Shown one piece after another: positions 45,129-57,745 of a DNA stretch of 64,000 nucleotides (positions are counted from its first letter, which is position 1; each line of letters opens with the position of its first letter). The notes under the pieces were generated by a model, which saw nothing but the letters and a program-made list of their open reading frames with translations, did not search any database and was not told where the DNA came from. The translations under genes were made by a program, and so were the position numbers. Origin of the DNA: Chalara sp. BL73 (lineage: Eukaryota > Ascomycota > Leotiomycetes > Helotiales); contig CAKJVC010000069.1 in the NCBI GenBank assembly GCA_918026815.1, forward strand, positions 372,001 to 436,000, written 5' to 3'.

Positions 45129-47400
45129 TTTGACTATATCGATGATCACTGCGATCTTGATTGCCTTTTTTCATGAGCGAGCCATCGTGTTTTTATAGCT
45201 TCTCCCGCTCGCCACGAAAATAAGTGGTTCATGAAATACGGTTGATTCAATCTGATACAGCCTTAAATTGAACATCTCCACTTTTAACCCTCTAGCAAAT
45301 CGCTGCGCCGACACGAATATCTCCTCTGAACTTTGATATCGCATGACCTTCGATAGCACCTCTCAATCCCTCGTCCAGAGTCTTGGAAACGGTAAACGTA
45401 CCCCACAAACCCCAGACCTACTTTCTCAATTTATCCATATATTGCCTATTGCAAACCTTTCGACCCAATCTGACACCAGGCGAAGTAGAACCTTGGAAAC
45501 AAAAATCGTCAGCCAGAGATTAAACGCACGAATTAGGCATCTTGGCTAAAACGTTTTGTTCATGCGGCACTTTATGGGAAACTACCGATGCCCTATACCG
45601 GCAGCATCCATCGTCATATTGAGTGTAGCAGGGGTCTTCAGGGGCGTTTCCCCCACAAACGCCACAATGCTTAGCACTGAGCATTCGTTCTCAGGCTATA
45701 GCCATTTAGGCGGGCTTTATCCGGGACTGTCTGATTTAAAACGCTGACTGCTATTTTTGATATTGTGAGATCTGATTCACTTGTATAGAACCAACTTATT
45801 GATGGCGGTTGTATCAATCTATATCTAGATTGAATAGGCCTTCAATCTATGACCCTGGCTCTCTAGATAGCTAAATCATCAACAGTTAATTTAGCCCAAT
45901 ATAATGGCCAGTACAAAGTTGATGAGTTAATATAATCAAGCGCTTCGCTTTTCTGATATAAAGATACTCAGATAAAAATTTTCGGACATGTACAATCATA
46001 CCACTTTGTTTCGAGACTTTTTCATACCGGGAATTTACTTATCGAAACAAAGAGCCGGAATCTTTGATATCCATTTACGCATATCGAAAATTTAGTTATA
46101 TCTTGATTGGAGTCAACTCTTAAGAATTTCCCAAGGCTTCCACATAAAAGGAACATAAATCTATATTTTAACTAAATGGTAAACGGGTTTTCAAGTTTTG
46201 CTGCCTTTTATCCGATCATGCAAACTCGGCCTATTGAAATCGTTTGAATGTTGAAACACTGATCTAATTCTTAGCATTTTACTATAAGCAGGTTTACCTA
46301 TATCTGTAAATTGGTAGTTTTTAGGTCGAACGGAAGCTAAGGTTTTCTCATGACAACTCGTTCTGTTTCTTAATTCAGGGGGTCAAACAATATGCTGCTT
46401 TCCACGGATCATACTTCCAGCCCCTTATTCATTAGCCGGCTATTATCCGTCTTCAAATCTCTCCTTCTTTAACGTAAGATGGCTGTGCTATTGCGAATGC
46501 AGGTCCTCAGATCTGTTAATAACGTATAGATCTTGATCTTAGCCAACCAGCGCCACATTCATCTTAATGTCATGACACGCCGCCACTATGTCGCCACCAT
46601 AACTATAAGCCACCTAGAAGCATGTTGCCGCCACACGGTCCAATTGCGCCTTTAGCATATATATTGAACCAAGCATTCAGATGGAGAATGACGTGTCTAA
46701 GCGCTTGAAGCCGAGGATTTGTCTCGCAGGAGCTCTTCGATCCTGGCGCTCGCGCCATTTGAAATGTGGCTAAATGGCGGAACAAAAGGGCTCTACTACC
46801 GGTGGGGCTTCTTTAAGCCTTGATGAGCTATCAAATTCTAGAGTCTCGATTTAGAAAACAAGAAGTGGGTGAAGACCCTGAGACATCGTCGCCGAGAGCG
46901 GTCAAACTGGATCTAGGTACCAAGTAAGCTGTTGTGTTATTCTCTCTCTCCTTGTGTCCTTTTGGGGACGAGCGGAAGCTTGGGGTATGAAGTTACATTT
47001 TGCGCACATGAGCAGGACCTAGGCTTCAGTTAGAAATGATTGCCAGCTCTATGTTCGCTGTAGTTTAGTGAGATTGGTTCTTCCTTTTGAAATAGAATTC
47101 TAAACTGTTGACAACGTATTCTAGATCGAATTATGACTAGAGCAGAAACATAGGCTTCGTTGGATCCCGAGACTCTGACTTTTTTTTGGATTCAGGCATA
47201 CTTGTTCACAATTTTTCAACTACCTTTACTTCTAGTAAACCAGAAGCTAACAATAAACCAAGAGCACAATAGCAAACATCAGATCTCAGCCCCAAGATTG
47301 GAATCAAATAAAACAAATCCATGGGAGTCGTCGTCTCCCTTGAAACTCTAGCGAACTCCTCTATTCTGCATTCGCTACCCTCATTGCTTGCACGCCCCAG
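45129..47400. other. Long AT-rich gene-free spacer
   Basis: This 2.3-kb stretch holds the xylanase promoter (45129 onward) and, from about 45750 to 47350, DNA rich in A/T with no coding frame above about 63 codons. I found no terminal repeats or transposase-like sequence. It could be an old repeat eroded by repeat-induced point mutation, but I cannot show a partner copy. Confidence 0.4.
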
Positions 47401-48057
47401 TTACGCACACCCGCTCGGTGCATTTGTACAGAAAACGGCCTCTAACTGAATTGCGTAGCATCCAGAAGGCACTGCGCCAGTGTTGGAGCTATAAAATACG
47501 CCAATGACCGGGGTCGTGTTTGTTCCTGCGGTTTGCGAGCATGCTAGATGGTCAAGTTAGTCACAATCTCCCACGAAATGCCAACTCAGTTTTGTGATAA
47601 AAACGTCGCAACAAAACTTTTCTTCACCGCCGTCTCTCATCACAAGCCTCCCCTTACATGTGGAATACTTCTTATACATACCATAGAACTTCCCCCCGTC
47701 AGAAATAGTCAGGATATTGGATGATGAGAGTGAGTATCCTGATTGAGGGACGCCAAAGACGTCAAGCTGGATCCATGATCCAGCCGTCCCATGGATGAGG
47801 TATGCTGGTCCTGGGTCTGAAGGGTCCATTTCGAGGAAGGAAAGGATGCCGCTGGTTATGGTCCCGCCAACCGGGAGGGTCTGTAGCGGCTGGAGACCAC
47901 CGACGAGAATCCCATTTACGGTGCCGACGCCGCCGAAGGGAATGCCGTTGTAGGCTGCGTGGGTAGAGATGCTACGCAGGTAGAACTCGGCTGTTTGAGC
48001 GGTGGCGGTGGAAAAGAGCGAGAGGAAAGGTGCGACTAGGGAGATGGCTACTTTCAT
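47401..48057 (-). CDS. Small secreted protein of unknown function
   Basis: A predicted extracellular protein of 172 aa. Exons on the minus strand: 47682-48057 and 47401-47543 (519 nt). MKVAISLVAPFLSLFSTATAQ is a clear signal peptide; the ATG at 48057 was chosen for it, although the frame is open upstream. The mature part has GTVNGILVGGLQPLQTLPVG and, after the 138-nt intron, FYACSQTAGTNTTPVIGVFY and SGCYAIQLEAVFCTNAPSGCA. Cysteines are confined to the second exon (four), consistent with a disulfide-stabilised C-terminal part. It resembles uncharacterised secreted proteins of plant-associated ascomycetes. If the intron is retained, the frame stays open to 47557 and gives a different tail. Confidence 0.78.
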
Positions 48058-50016
48058 TGTGTTGTTTGGGCTTGATGTGTTGATCGAGTCTCTATGCTTT
48101 CTGCGAACAGGTAAGTGGTTTCTAGGTTTAAGGGTGCAAAGGAGGTTTATATAGCTGATGTTAGACAAGTTCTCAGTAACGGACTTTTCCATTTCACGTT
48201 CTGGCCTGTTGGTCAGACTATGTGGCTCGTGTATTGTTTATGCACCATCGTTTTTAATTGTCCAATCACTACTTGAACGTCGAATGCAGGCGCTGATAAA
48301 GGGAAATCCTGGTATATCGCCGTATATGTCAAGCTAACGTCTGGATAGCGTCTAGCCGTGGCCTTGTCATCAGCTTACGGCTGCACCACCATGTGGGTCT
48401 TCCATGGGGAGGTGAGAAACCCTTGTATGAAGAGGGATATCTTGCATGAACATGTACACAGAGCAGATAATGAGCTTAGTGAAAAAAATACCGTCCTCAT
48501 TATCACAGTTATCAAGTCCATGTCTGAACAACTGATATCAGGCCCTGATGGATGTTCATGAGCATTCACAACGAGACTCAACAACCTTTTTATTAATATC
48601 CCCCAGGTGAATGCTCCTGCATATAATTTCTCACTAAAGACCGCGGCACGGTCCGTGGAATAGGATCCGGAAGGCGCTACAGTAGTGTCCTTGGGAATTG
48701 CTACCTGCATGTGCAAACGTGTGGCGTCCTCAGATGCTTGGCACTGCGCTTCGTCTGGCTCTTTCAAGGCCTCGCGTACCCTATTTACTGTTCTCTGTGC
48801 TTATGCGGAGCTTTCTGGTCTTTTACATCTGCTTCTAGTGGGGGCTTGTTCTCATGTTTGGGTTTCTTACATGTGGGAATTGCTGCTTGCTAGGGCATGT
48901 TTGCGGACCTTCTTGAAAGCGATTTTCAAGGGAGGCAGAAAATTTTATGATGGATCGAGGAGCCCAACATTAGAGTTTACTTTAAGGAAATCCTCTCAGT
49001 TTCTGTTTAGGAGTACGCTTTTTTTTAAGATAAAAGTCCATCAAGATCAGAAAGCCTAATAAATAGTGATCCATTTCATAGAAAAGCATGGGCTTGGAAT
49101 CGCCTGGTGATGTTATTCAAACTTCACACTTTCGCTTAAAAGTCAACTCCCCCTGTAATTCTCTTGGCACAGCGTGATGAAGCCCTTTCTGAACATGTAG
49201 AGACACCAAAACATATTTCTTAGTAAATTGGGTCAGAAATGCAAATTGGAAACTGATTGATCCTGTTTAATGCCAGATAAGAGATTAAATAAAGGTTCAA
49301 GTGATGATGCACAAAGGAGAAAGAAGGTGGAAGGAAATCCAACCAGGCTTGCTTTGATGATTGATTCACATCCAAAAGGCCGTGATATACCTCTTGATTA
49401 GCTTTTGATGCTTGTCCTGCCTGCCCTGCTTGTTTAATGAGCCTGGAGTAAATTTAAACTTGCTCCACACAGTGATATTAGCACAAATCATAATGCCACC
49501 TTAAACTAACAACTGGCTGCTGTCTTTGAATTCTAAACGAAATATAAGACACATTATTCAGATGTCATCGCATTATAGCATGTTAATATATCTTCAAGGA
49601 GTGTCCTCCATTTCATAGAACTTCCAGTTGATGCCGAAATGTCATAAATTGTGATTTTAATTATAATAAGGATCAAACCATGTATGCTGGTACGATACTG
49701 AAATGGATTCCCAAAAGGCTTTCAATGTCTCCAGCTATCCCAAAAATATGGTGGACAAAAGGGTGCATTTTACTGGTGTACTTCTGCCTCACCTTATGAA
49801 AAATCCGCACACCGTACAACCAAAATGTGCGGAATTATCAGGCTACTAGCCTCGTCCAGTTCACTTTTGCGTCTGCAGATAAACAGCCAATGCTCCGCAT
49901 CCGACTCACAATCCGCAGTTTCTTTAGCACCACAAACGCATTCCGTCACGATCTTGCTCCTTCGCAGCCTTCCATTCAGAATAGTACATTGACGGACCCT
50001 ACAGATTGTGAGCGTC
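48058..50016. other. Gene-poor spacer
   Basis: A 2-kb stretch without a supported gene. A minus-strand frame at 48375-48767 has plausible composition (KEPDEAQCQASEDATRLHMQ) but no ATG, an upstream stop and no family match. Around 49060-49800 the DNA is AT-rich with only very short frames. Confidence 0.4.
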
Positions 50017-50903
50017 ATGGCAGCTGCTCCACAGGACGAGATACAATTTGTTCGGCCTCCTGCTGAGAGAATTGGACAAACAAGCTGGGTTCCTGTATTT
50101 CTTACCCCAGCGGAAATTCACCGGATTAACTTCGATCACCGCCGCCCCCGGTATCAGCGGGATACAATTCATGTGCTGAAGCAGGAGTTTGGAGCACAAT
50201 GGGATTATACAGGGGAGGAGCATTGCAAAGACCGATTTCACCCAGACGAATACCACGATGTGACTATCGATAAGCCTCATCTCATGGATCACGTACGCAG
50301 TCAAGTAATGTCAGCTGAGGGGGAGAAGATTGAAGGCGGTTCTGGGGGTGATCCCAGCTTCGATCGTGCCTCGGCAGCAGGATTTGGAAGAGGTGAACAG
50401 TGGATTGTTAAGTATGGAAGAGGTATCGTGGACCAGAATGGAGTGGCTACCTTGTCACCGAATCAGCTCATGGAGAAGACGGGCGAGGGTTTGAAGAAAT
50501 TTGGTGCGATTAGGAAGGCTACTGCCCAAGCGTCCGAGGAGCTTCAAATATACAAGCACAAGTTTGTGGTGAAGGTCTTTTTCCAATCGGCGCCAAAGCT
50601 TGTCAAAATGGTGAACACACTTGATTTGCTGGTTGGACGATTCGCGTATGTTATGGCAACGGGCTCAACCACTGGCTGGAACCTTTTTCACGGCATTGTC
50701 AATGACAAAATTGGTCGGAAGCGAATCTTAGAAACGCAAATAGCAGTAAGTGTTCTCCCCATCAATCAGCCTCGCCCTCTGCTTACTTTGTAAGACCCTC
50801 CAAGAATTAAAGTTGTTCTTTGTAGAGCTTAGGGCATTTGCGTCTCTTCGAAAGCATCAACATAGAGCAAAGTTGGTCCGTGATAGCATGGTCGAGATTT
50901 TAA
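50017..50903 (+). CDS. Hypothetical protein, family not recognised
   Basis: Predicted 268 aa from two exons, 50017-50745 and 50826-50903, joined across an 80-nt GT-AG intron (ETQIA/SLGHLRLFESINIE). The first exon is a long uninterrupted frame from the ATG (MAAAPQDEIQFVRPPAERIG). It shows a hydrophilic N-terminal half (LTPAEIHRINFDHRRPRYQR) and a more hydrophobic C-terminal part (FFQSAPKLVKMVNTLDLLVG, GRFAYVMATGSTTGWN) that may be membrane-associated or buried. No signal peptide is visible. I do not recognise any domain. The second exon ends 25 codons in; if another acceptor is used, a different frame stays open to about 50962. Confidence 0.5.
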
Positions 50904-52003
50904 CCGCCTTCAAGCATAACCTGACGGTATGGCCTGCCGATAAAGTGCGTAAATTTTGCTGATAAAATATAGCAACTTTTGAAATGTATGGAGATCTATA
51001 TTGAGAGAGCAGCTCCACTGTGGGATGGGAGTACAGTCGGCGAGGCAGTTTATTGTCTGACCGCGATTGACAGATGCATTGAGGAATGGTCGTGTGTCAG
51101 CCGAACTCTTGGACAACGGGTATTCAGCAAATCTAAACAGTGAACAGCATGAACGGATGAGGCAGGATTGTTAAAGGAAAGCAAAATAATTGCGGATGTA
51201 TTATAGCCACGACATGCAAGCGGCAGAGAGACCACTCTCTGCACCATTCAATTCGTTTTCGAAATACCAAAGGCTATCAGTATCATTATTTGCTCCTTGG
51301 AGCGAAAAAGCTTAATCTTGCAAGTGTAAATGAAGCTAGCCTTGACAACGAGATGACCTGACTTGTGCTTGTTCATAGCTGTCGATAGCCTGAAGACAAT
51401 ACGTAGCCCTAGATCTAAGAAACCTGTTAGTACGAAGCGGGACATGCACCTGGAGTTGAGGAGTGAGTGTGACATATTTTATCCAATAATGTGAAAGAAG
51501 AGACTTGAGAGTCTAGATGCAGAATGATTAGGCTCAATTTTCTTGATTTGCTGTTTAGGGATAAAGATTGCAGTAAGTAATGCATACGGTCCCTAAGAGT
51601 TCGGCACTTCTTTATTCATGAGAATTTGATGCATCTCTATCGTTGCATTAATGAAGAAGATGGTGGATGTTGTTCTTTAGGAAGACATGACGTCGACATC
51701 ACACAGCCAATCACGGCCCGCGATTTAGGCAACACTTTTTTGCTGCATGCCGCAAACAATGTGTCAACTTGCAGACGAACTTTTGATTACTGGCATATCT
51801 TGGCACCAATACCAGGCCAAGAGAGCAGCAGCCTGAGCGAGCCTTGGGGCTGACGCGCTATCCCCAGGATGGTTATCTTTGCGTTTGAAGCCGGGCAAGT
51901 CATCATTACTCTGACTTTGTATATATCAGTCCTTGGTGCTTGACCTTCTCCCCTTTCTTTTCCTTCTCTTCATTACCCTATTTCATGATATAACCTTTAC
52001 ACA
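50904..52003. other. Spacer upstream of FAD monooxygenase
   Basis: A 1.1-kb region with only short, unsupported frames. The last 100 nt are pyrimidine-rich (CTTCTCCCCTTTCTTTTCC), typical of a fungal core promoter just before an ATG. Confidence 0.45.
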
Positions 52004-53569
52004 ATGGATAATCTAGTCATAAAACTTCAAGCCCAAAACCGTCTCACAATAGGTATCATAGGGGCGGCAGTCGCTGGCCCTGTCTTTGCTCTTCAGATCC
52101 TCTCTCATCCTATCCTTTCCAAGCTCTACAAGCCAATTGTGTATGATGCAGCCCCATGTCCAGGCCAGTCGGAAAACCCAACATCTGAGACTCTGCAAAC
52201 AGCGGGTGCAGCTGTCGCTATCTCTCCGAATGGCTTGTTCCCCTTGTATGAGCTTGGTCTGCGATATGCAGTGGAAGAAAACAGCTGCGAGCCGCCAAAG
52301 TTGCGAATCTGGAGATCAGGCTATGGAGACCCAGGAAGTGGCGATATCAAAGATGCCAATGCAAAAAACTTCCATCTGTTGTACTCGGGTGCAAAGAACG
52401 CGTATTGGAACAAGGACATTCGGACCGGAATGAGGACTATGGAACGCCGGCATCTACAAAGTCTCCTACTTGCCAGGCTGAGAGAGCTTGGAGGTGAGAT
52501 CAACTGGGGAATGCGTCTCACGCATATTAAAGAGCTTGATAACAACAAGATTGATATTACGTTTCAAAGTGGTCAATCCCGTAGAGTTGACTTGCTAGTC
52601 GGAGCTGATGGCGGGTGGTCTACGGTCAGAAAACATGTCATCAAGGCGAGGTTCGGCGATGATCCCGCTGCTACAAATAGATGGATGCCGGGGTTCATGG
52701 GTGCTACCGGATTCTATGGGGTTACTAGAAAGTTAGATGTGAATAAACGCGTAGATGCAGATGCTCCTGCAGATACGCATGGCATCTGGCTTGATCGGGG
52801 TAATCTTTCGTCATCTCCACTACCGAATGGTGGAGTTCGGTGGGATCTCATCCTACCTGGAGATCTTCCACCGATAAGAAGTGCAACCATTGATAATATC
52901 GAACCAAAGACTGGATGGGAATCAAAGATTATTCCGGGAGCGTATGACATAGCATCTAGCACTAAAATACTTCGTGAGCATGCTGGGATATATCATCCTG
53001 TGAGTGGCACGTTTGGGCATCTTCTCCTAAACTCAGAAAGGATTATTAGAACCCCATTGAGGCAGCACGTCTGGGAAGCAAACGAGATACACCATGGGAA
53101 TGTTGTGGTTATTGGAGACGCTGCTCGATTGATGCTACCCAGTAGCGGCCAAGGTAAACTGCATATATACTCATTGCTGATGCTTGAGGCTAACATTAGG
53201 TAGGAACAGCTTTTGCAATAGAAGATGCAACTGTACTGGCAAATTGCCTCCTCAACAAGCCGCCCACAAATGATAAACCGGACCTCCACAATGCTTTTTC
53301 GCATTATGCTCAATTGAGAGTCCCACGGTCAAAGTTAATGGCTAAGACAGCGTATTGGATTGGTGTTGCAGGACTGGGCCAAACTTGGTACTGGCGGTGG
53401 CTGCGCGACTTCAGCTCTAAATGGACGGCTGCTGGAGAAGACTTAAAACTGTAGGCATCTAATTTTGCGAAATGATTCATGCTAACATGTCAATAGGAAC
53501 AACAAAGATGTAAAACAATGGCCATTTGATGCCAGACTCAAAGTTGAAATAGATGAAAAAGCCATATAG
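52004..53569 (+). CDS. FAD-dependent monooxygenase (group A)
   Basis: An NAD(P)H-dependent hydroxylase or epoxidase of the salicylate hydroxylase / zeaxanthin epoxidase type, likely cytosolic. Exons: 52004-53153, 53204-53450, 53497-53569 (1470 nt, 489 aa). The FAD-binding start is LTIGIIGAAVAGPVFALQIL, a GxGxxG variant with Ala in the second position. The DG motif is DLLVGADGGWSTVRKHV, and the GD motif is VVVIGDAARLMLPSSGQG/TAFAIEDA, which is interrupted by an intron exactly as it reaches the helix that follows. The last exon encodes a hydrophilic tail (KDVKQWPFDARLKVEIDEKA). No partner genes adjoin it, so the substrate is unknown. Confidence 0.92.
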
Positions 53570-54911
53570 CATGCATCTAATATCACGAGATATCACAAAA
53601 AGCTGTCGAAGGGAAATCCTGAAAAGAATGCTTGTTTGATGCGACTTTCAAAAGGGTCGTGGCTTTTCTCGGTCCATCAATTAATCCCCACCAAAAAATT
53701 AGGTAACGTTGCGATACACAACTAGGCGTGCCCACCTTCCCCATACACAACAGATCGTTGTTGGAGAATTTCAAAAGTGCATGGAAAACCAGGATTCCCG
53801 AGATTGTAAGTCAATACTCATGTTCTTGGCTTCTCAAGCCCCGTGGAGAAGGGCCGTTTGACGACATCCTGACTGTTTTCTGCAGCTGACAATACCCCAG
53901 ATAGCTCACATTACGACAAGAATCTGGCTCATGTGATCCCTCCCGGCACTGGTCGATCTGAATCCGAGGCTGCTTCCAAAACGCATATCACCAGAAGACT
54001 GGTCGATTTTCTGGAGTTATTACGCCATGCGACCTAGTCACACACATGAATGAGCCTGCATCTGCATCATGACACACTAACTGGCAGGCGCTTGCAATTC
54101 AAATAGCATCGAGTTTGACCGCCGGAGCCATGTGCCGGAATAAAAGTGACCGAGGCGTTTGCGGGGAATTCACTGCTGTACCCCGGCGCCATTCCCGACG
54201 ATCAAAGCTTAGCCTCCAGCCCGCCCAATCTCACACCTAGCACTGAGATGAATCCGGCATACCACTGATCATGGTCAGTGGCCAACGTGCAGTCAGTGGC
54301 CAGCATGCACTCAGTACCTGACCATAACGGAGCACCAACGTACTAGAATCGCCAAGGCTGAAGCCTTGCAAAATTCCATCACTGCCTTGGCCTCACCCCT
54401 TCACACTGCTCTCTCCTCTTTTTCAGTACATGGGTGATGCGTTTCCAGGATACTGCAGACCGTACTTCGGATCATATGCAGGTTTGTTCGAAGTCCTGTA
54501 AGCTCTCTGGCGCAACTCGCCCTGCTAGGTGAATACATGGATGGCTCTCCGATCCTGTTGTCCTATTGTTCTTTTGCTTTCATTGGACTTGTGATCCATC
54601 GCCTGATGGATTGCTGCCAACGCCCCGCACTCCTTTTTGAGCGAGTGATATATGTGCGCCCCCTCTTTATTTTGTACGTGCCCTCTCTCCCCTGTAAACC
54701 ATGATGCACGTCATTCAGGACACACGGCAGTGAATCCTTCCTTCTCTCTTTTAAGTCATGAGCACGGAAGGGTCCAACATTCATTCGTAACTTCCTTATA
54801 GAAACAGCTCTATCCTTTTCCCTCCTAATCACAAACATACTCAAACAATCTACGCCTTCCTGACAACGCATCATGTTTGATCTTTTAGTAACCTGTCTTA
54901 ACCTCTCAGTC
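53570..54911. promoter_or_regulatory. Upstream region of the glutaminase gene
   Basis: A 1.34-kb spacer. It contains paired direct repeats enclosed by an inverted repeat at 54271-54325. A 151-codon minus-strand frame (54563-55018) overlaps the glutaminase 5' end in antisense and has low-complexity basic composition, so I leave it out. Confidence 0.4.
54271..54325. repeat. Direct repeats enclosed by an inverted repeat
   Basis: Two near-identical copies of GTCAGTGGCCAACGTGCA (second copy GTCAGTGGCCAGCATGCA) lie head to tail at about 54274-54309. They are enclosed by the perfect 8-bp inverted pair ATGGTCAG (54271-54278) and CTGACCAT (54318-54325). This could be a regulatory element or a small foldback remnant. 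Confidence 0.6.
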
Positions 54912-57193
54912 ATGAAGCTCTTCGGCTTCGACAACACTCTCTTTGCCTGGTTATCTGCAGCATTATTAACTACTGCCACGGCACAGTCCACTTTCACGCC
55001 GGCCAGCCCTCCAGCCATACCTCTTGCTGTTAAGTCCCCCTACTTCAGCACTTGGCTCCAGTCTGGCAGCGATGGCGGCAATGGTGGATACTTGCCGGGC
55101 AGATGGCCACAATTCCATGCGTAAGCAGGTTTGCAAAAAACTGAATTTGGAGCGCGACCTCTGATTGTGGCTCACAGTGATCAAGTTACCGCCTGGACTG
55201 GAATGATTCGTGTGGATGGAAAGGCATACATCTGGATGGGAGACCCAGGTGGAGCTCCATTAGCTACTCAGACGGCTTTTGAATATACTTCTACGAAGAG
55301 CATATTCACCTTAAATGTTGATGGAAAAGTTGAGCTGAACGTTACCTTTCTTTCTACTCTAAATCCAGCGGATATGAAGCGTCATTCTTTGCTGTTTTCG
55401 TATCTTGATGTAGGAGTACAATCTTTGGACGGAGCATCTCATGAAGTTCAAATTTACACTGATATTTCCGCTGGTAAGTTCTACAAACGTATAATATTTA
55501 TGATTGCATCTAACATGTATAGAATGGGTAACTGGAGACCCTGCTGCCAACGCTGAGTGGGACTACGGAGTTATCCCTGATGTCGAAATTGCATACCACA
55601 AGGTATGGCGACAACAGCAACTCGAGTTCTCCGAACATAGAGATGGAGCTGATTGGGGATACTGGTATTGGTCCACCGAGGACGTAAGCGGGCTTTCGAG
55701 GCAGTCTGGAGTTGACAAGGATGTCCGAAGTACCTTCATCATTGACGGCTACCTCACCAATGCCAAGGATACGAACTTCCGACCTGTAAACCAAAATTGG
55801 CCAGTCTTCGCTTTTTCCAGAGATCTTGGTACTGTTACAGCTGATCCACAGAGCACTCTATTCACGCTGGGTTTGTGCCAAGATTTAGCGATTCAGTTCT
55901 CCGGGGCAAATGGCCTCGTAAAACTACCATCTCTATGGAAGAGCTATTTCTCAACAGACTTGGAAGCTGTAAGTTCTGGAACGTTATGTATTTGTCTGCT
56001 GGTATTGACTTTCGTAGCTCGAGTTTCACTTTAACGACTATATCGAAGCCAGCAGACTTGCTTCTGAATTTGATCACAAGGTTCAGGTTGACTCGGTTGC
56101 TGCAGGTGGTCAGGATTACGCAACAATCACCAGTATTTCAGCACGGCAAGCTTTTGGAGCCTTGCAACTCGTTGGAACCATCGAAAAACCCTATCTCTTC
56201 CTGAAGGAGATTTCGTCGAACGGCAATACTCAGACCGTTGACGTGGTTTTCCCATTCCACCCGATTCTATTGTATACTGCACCGCATATGCTGAAACTCC
56301 TGCTTGATCCGCATTTTGAGTACCAGGAAACAGGTCGATATCCAAATAAATGGGCTGTTCACGATTTGGGTACACATTATCCCAACGCGACCGGGCACGA
56401 CGATGGAAAGGACGAGCCGATGCCTTTGGAAGAGTGTGGAAATATGCTGATCATGACTTTGGGGTACTATCAGCATACCCAAGATCTTGATTATCTGAAG
56501 CAGCATTACCCTATCTTGAAACAGTGGACAAGCTTCTTGGTCGAGGAGTCGCTCATTCCTGCTGAAGCTCTATCCACCGATGACTTTGCGGGTCCGCTCG
56601 TCAACCAAACCAATCTTGCATTAAAAGGCATGATCGGCATCGAGGCTTTCTCTCACATTGCAAGGGCAATAGGTAATACAGTCGATGCAGACAACTACAC
56701 TGCCATCGCTCACGACTATATCGATAAATGGCAGGTTCTGGGCATTGCTCATGATGATTCACCACCACACACCACCTTGTCGTACGGCAAGAACGATACT
56801 CACGGCCTACTCTACAATCTTTATGGGGATAGACTCTTGGATCTGAATCTTGTGCCGCAGTCCGTGTATGATATGCAGTCGACCTTCTATAAAACGATTG
56901 CATATGACTTCGGCGTGCCCCTAGACACGCGACATAACTGGACGAAGAGCGACTGGGAGATATTCACTGCAGCCATTGCGAACGATGACACTAAGACCCT
57001 GCTCATCCAGCGTTTGGCACGGTTCGTGCGAGATACCTCAACGGCTCTTCCCTTCACGGATCTCTATGATGCGCCGAGTGGTGGATGGCCCATTGGAATG
57101 GGCCACTTCCGTGCCCGACCTGTCGCTGGCGGACATTTTGCGCTACTGGCGCTGCCGCAAACGGCTGCTGCTTCGAAGATGAAGAAGTCGTGA
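54912..57193 (+). CDS. gtaA: Secreted glutaminase GtaA-type protein
   Basis: A secreted protein similar to Aspergillus glutaminase A, thought to hydrolyse glutamine to glutamate and ammonia. Exons: 54912-55120, 55178-55473, 55523-55968, 56018-57193 (2127 nt, 708 aa). The start MKLFGFDNTLFAWLSAALLT begins a signal peptide ending near TATAQ; an ATG 13 codons upstream in frame is the alternative. The N-terminal region has AVKSPYFSTWLQ and GRWPQFHADQVTAWTGMIRV (DUF5127). The middle contains QAFGALQLVGTIEKPYLFLK with ISSNGNTQTVDVVFPFHPI (DUF4965). The C-terminal alpha-barrel contains RYPNKWAVHDLGTHYPNATG, MPLEECGNMLIMTLGYYQ and LDTRHNWTKSDWEIFTAAIA with a final SGGWPIGMGHFRARPVAGGH (DUF1793). All introns are GT-AG and 49-57 nt. 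Many NxT/S sites suggest glycosylation. Confidence 0.93.
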
Positions 57194-57745
57194 TGATGGA
57201 GTTTGGTTAAGACTTTAAAGAGTTGCGTTGACAGCGAGGAGTTCCTGAAAATTGCGTTGCAATGGGTTGGCATCAGGGCTTTGGTTCCAAATCTTTAGGA
57301 ACCAGAACTCCTGTGGTTGGCTACATGGCTCATGGCCTGAGTCGAGGAATCATGGTTGATGAATCATGGATTATGGATAGGCTTTAAGCATTTAGCATAA
57401 CTTAGGTTGTATTGAAATCAAAGCATGGATTTTTAATATCGTTCTCCAGAAGTGCTCCCTGTGGATGAAAATGGGTTCTATGGCAAATTTATACTTCCGG
57501 TCTTCGAGCCAACAATACAAACTTCGAACCATTAATATTACGTCTTCAATCATCTAGCTTTCCCTCAAGTATGCCCCTCATCCATGAATTTTTTTTTTTT
57601 ATTTAAAAAAAAGGGGGGGGTATAGAACTAAAATGCCCAATCCAGTCTCCAAACTCCTGCCGCTTGCTGAAATGCATGCTTAAACAATGCCTTTATCTCT
57701 CTTGCTCTCGGCGACGCCACTTCGCTAATAAATTCTTCCTGCTAC
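57194..57745. other. Convergent 3' spacer with homopolymer runs
   Basis: It holds the 3' flanks of two converging genes. A striking run lies at 57589-57620: T12, A, T3, A8, G8. No gene is seen. Confidence 0.6.

Noticed and set aside
48375..48767. Minus-strand 130-codon frame with plausible composition
   Set aside because: No ATG, a stop just upstream and no recognisable family; at most a remnant.
54563..55018. Minus-strand 151-codon frame
   Set aside because: It is antisense to the glutaminase promoter and signal-peptide exon, basic low complexity and without homology features.
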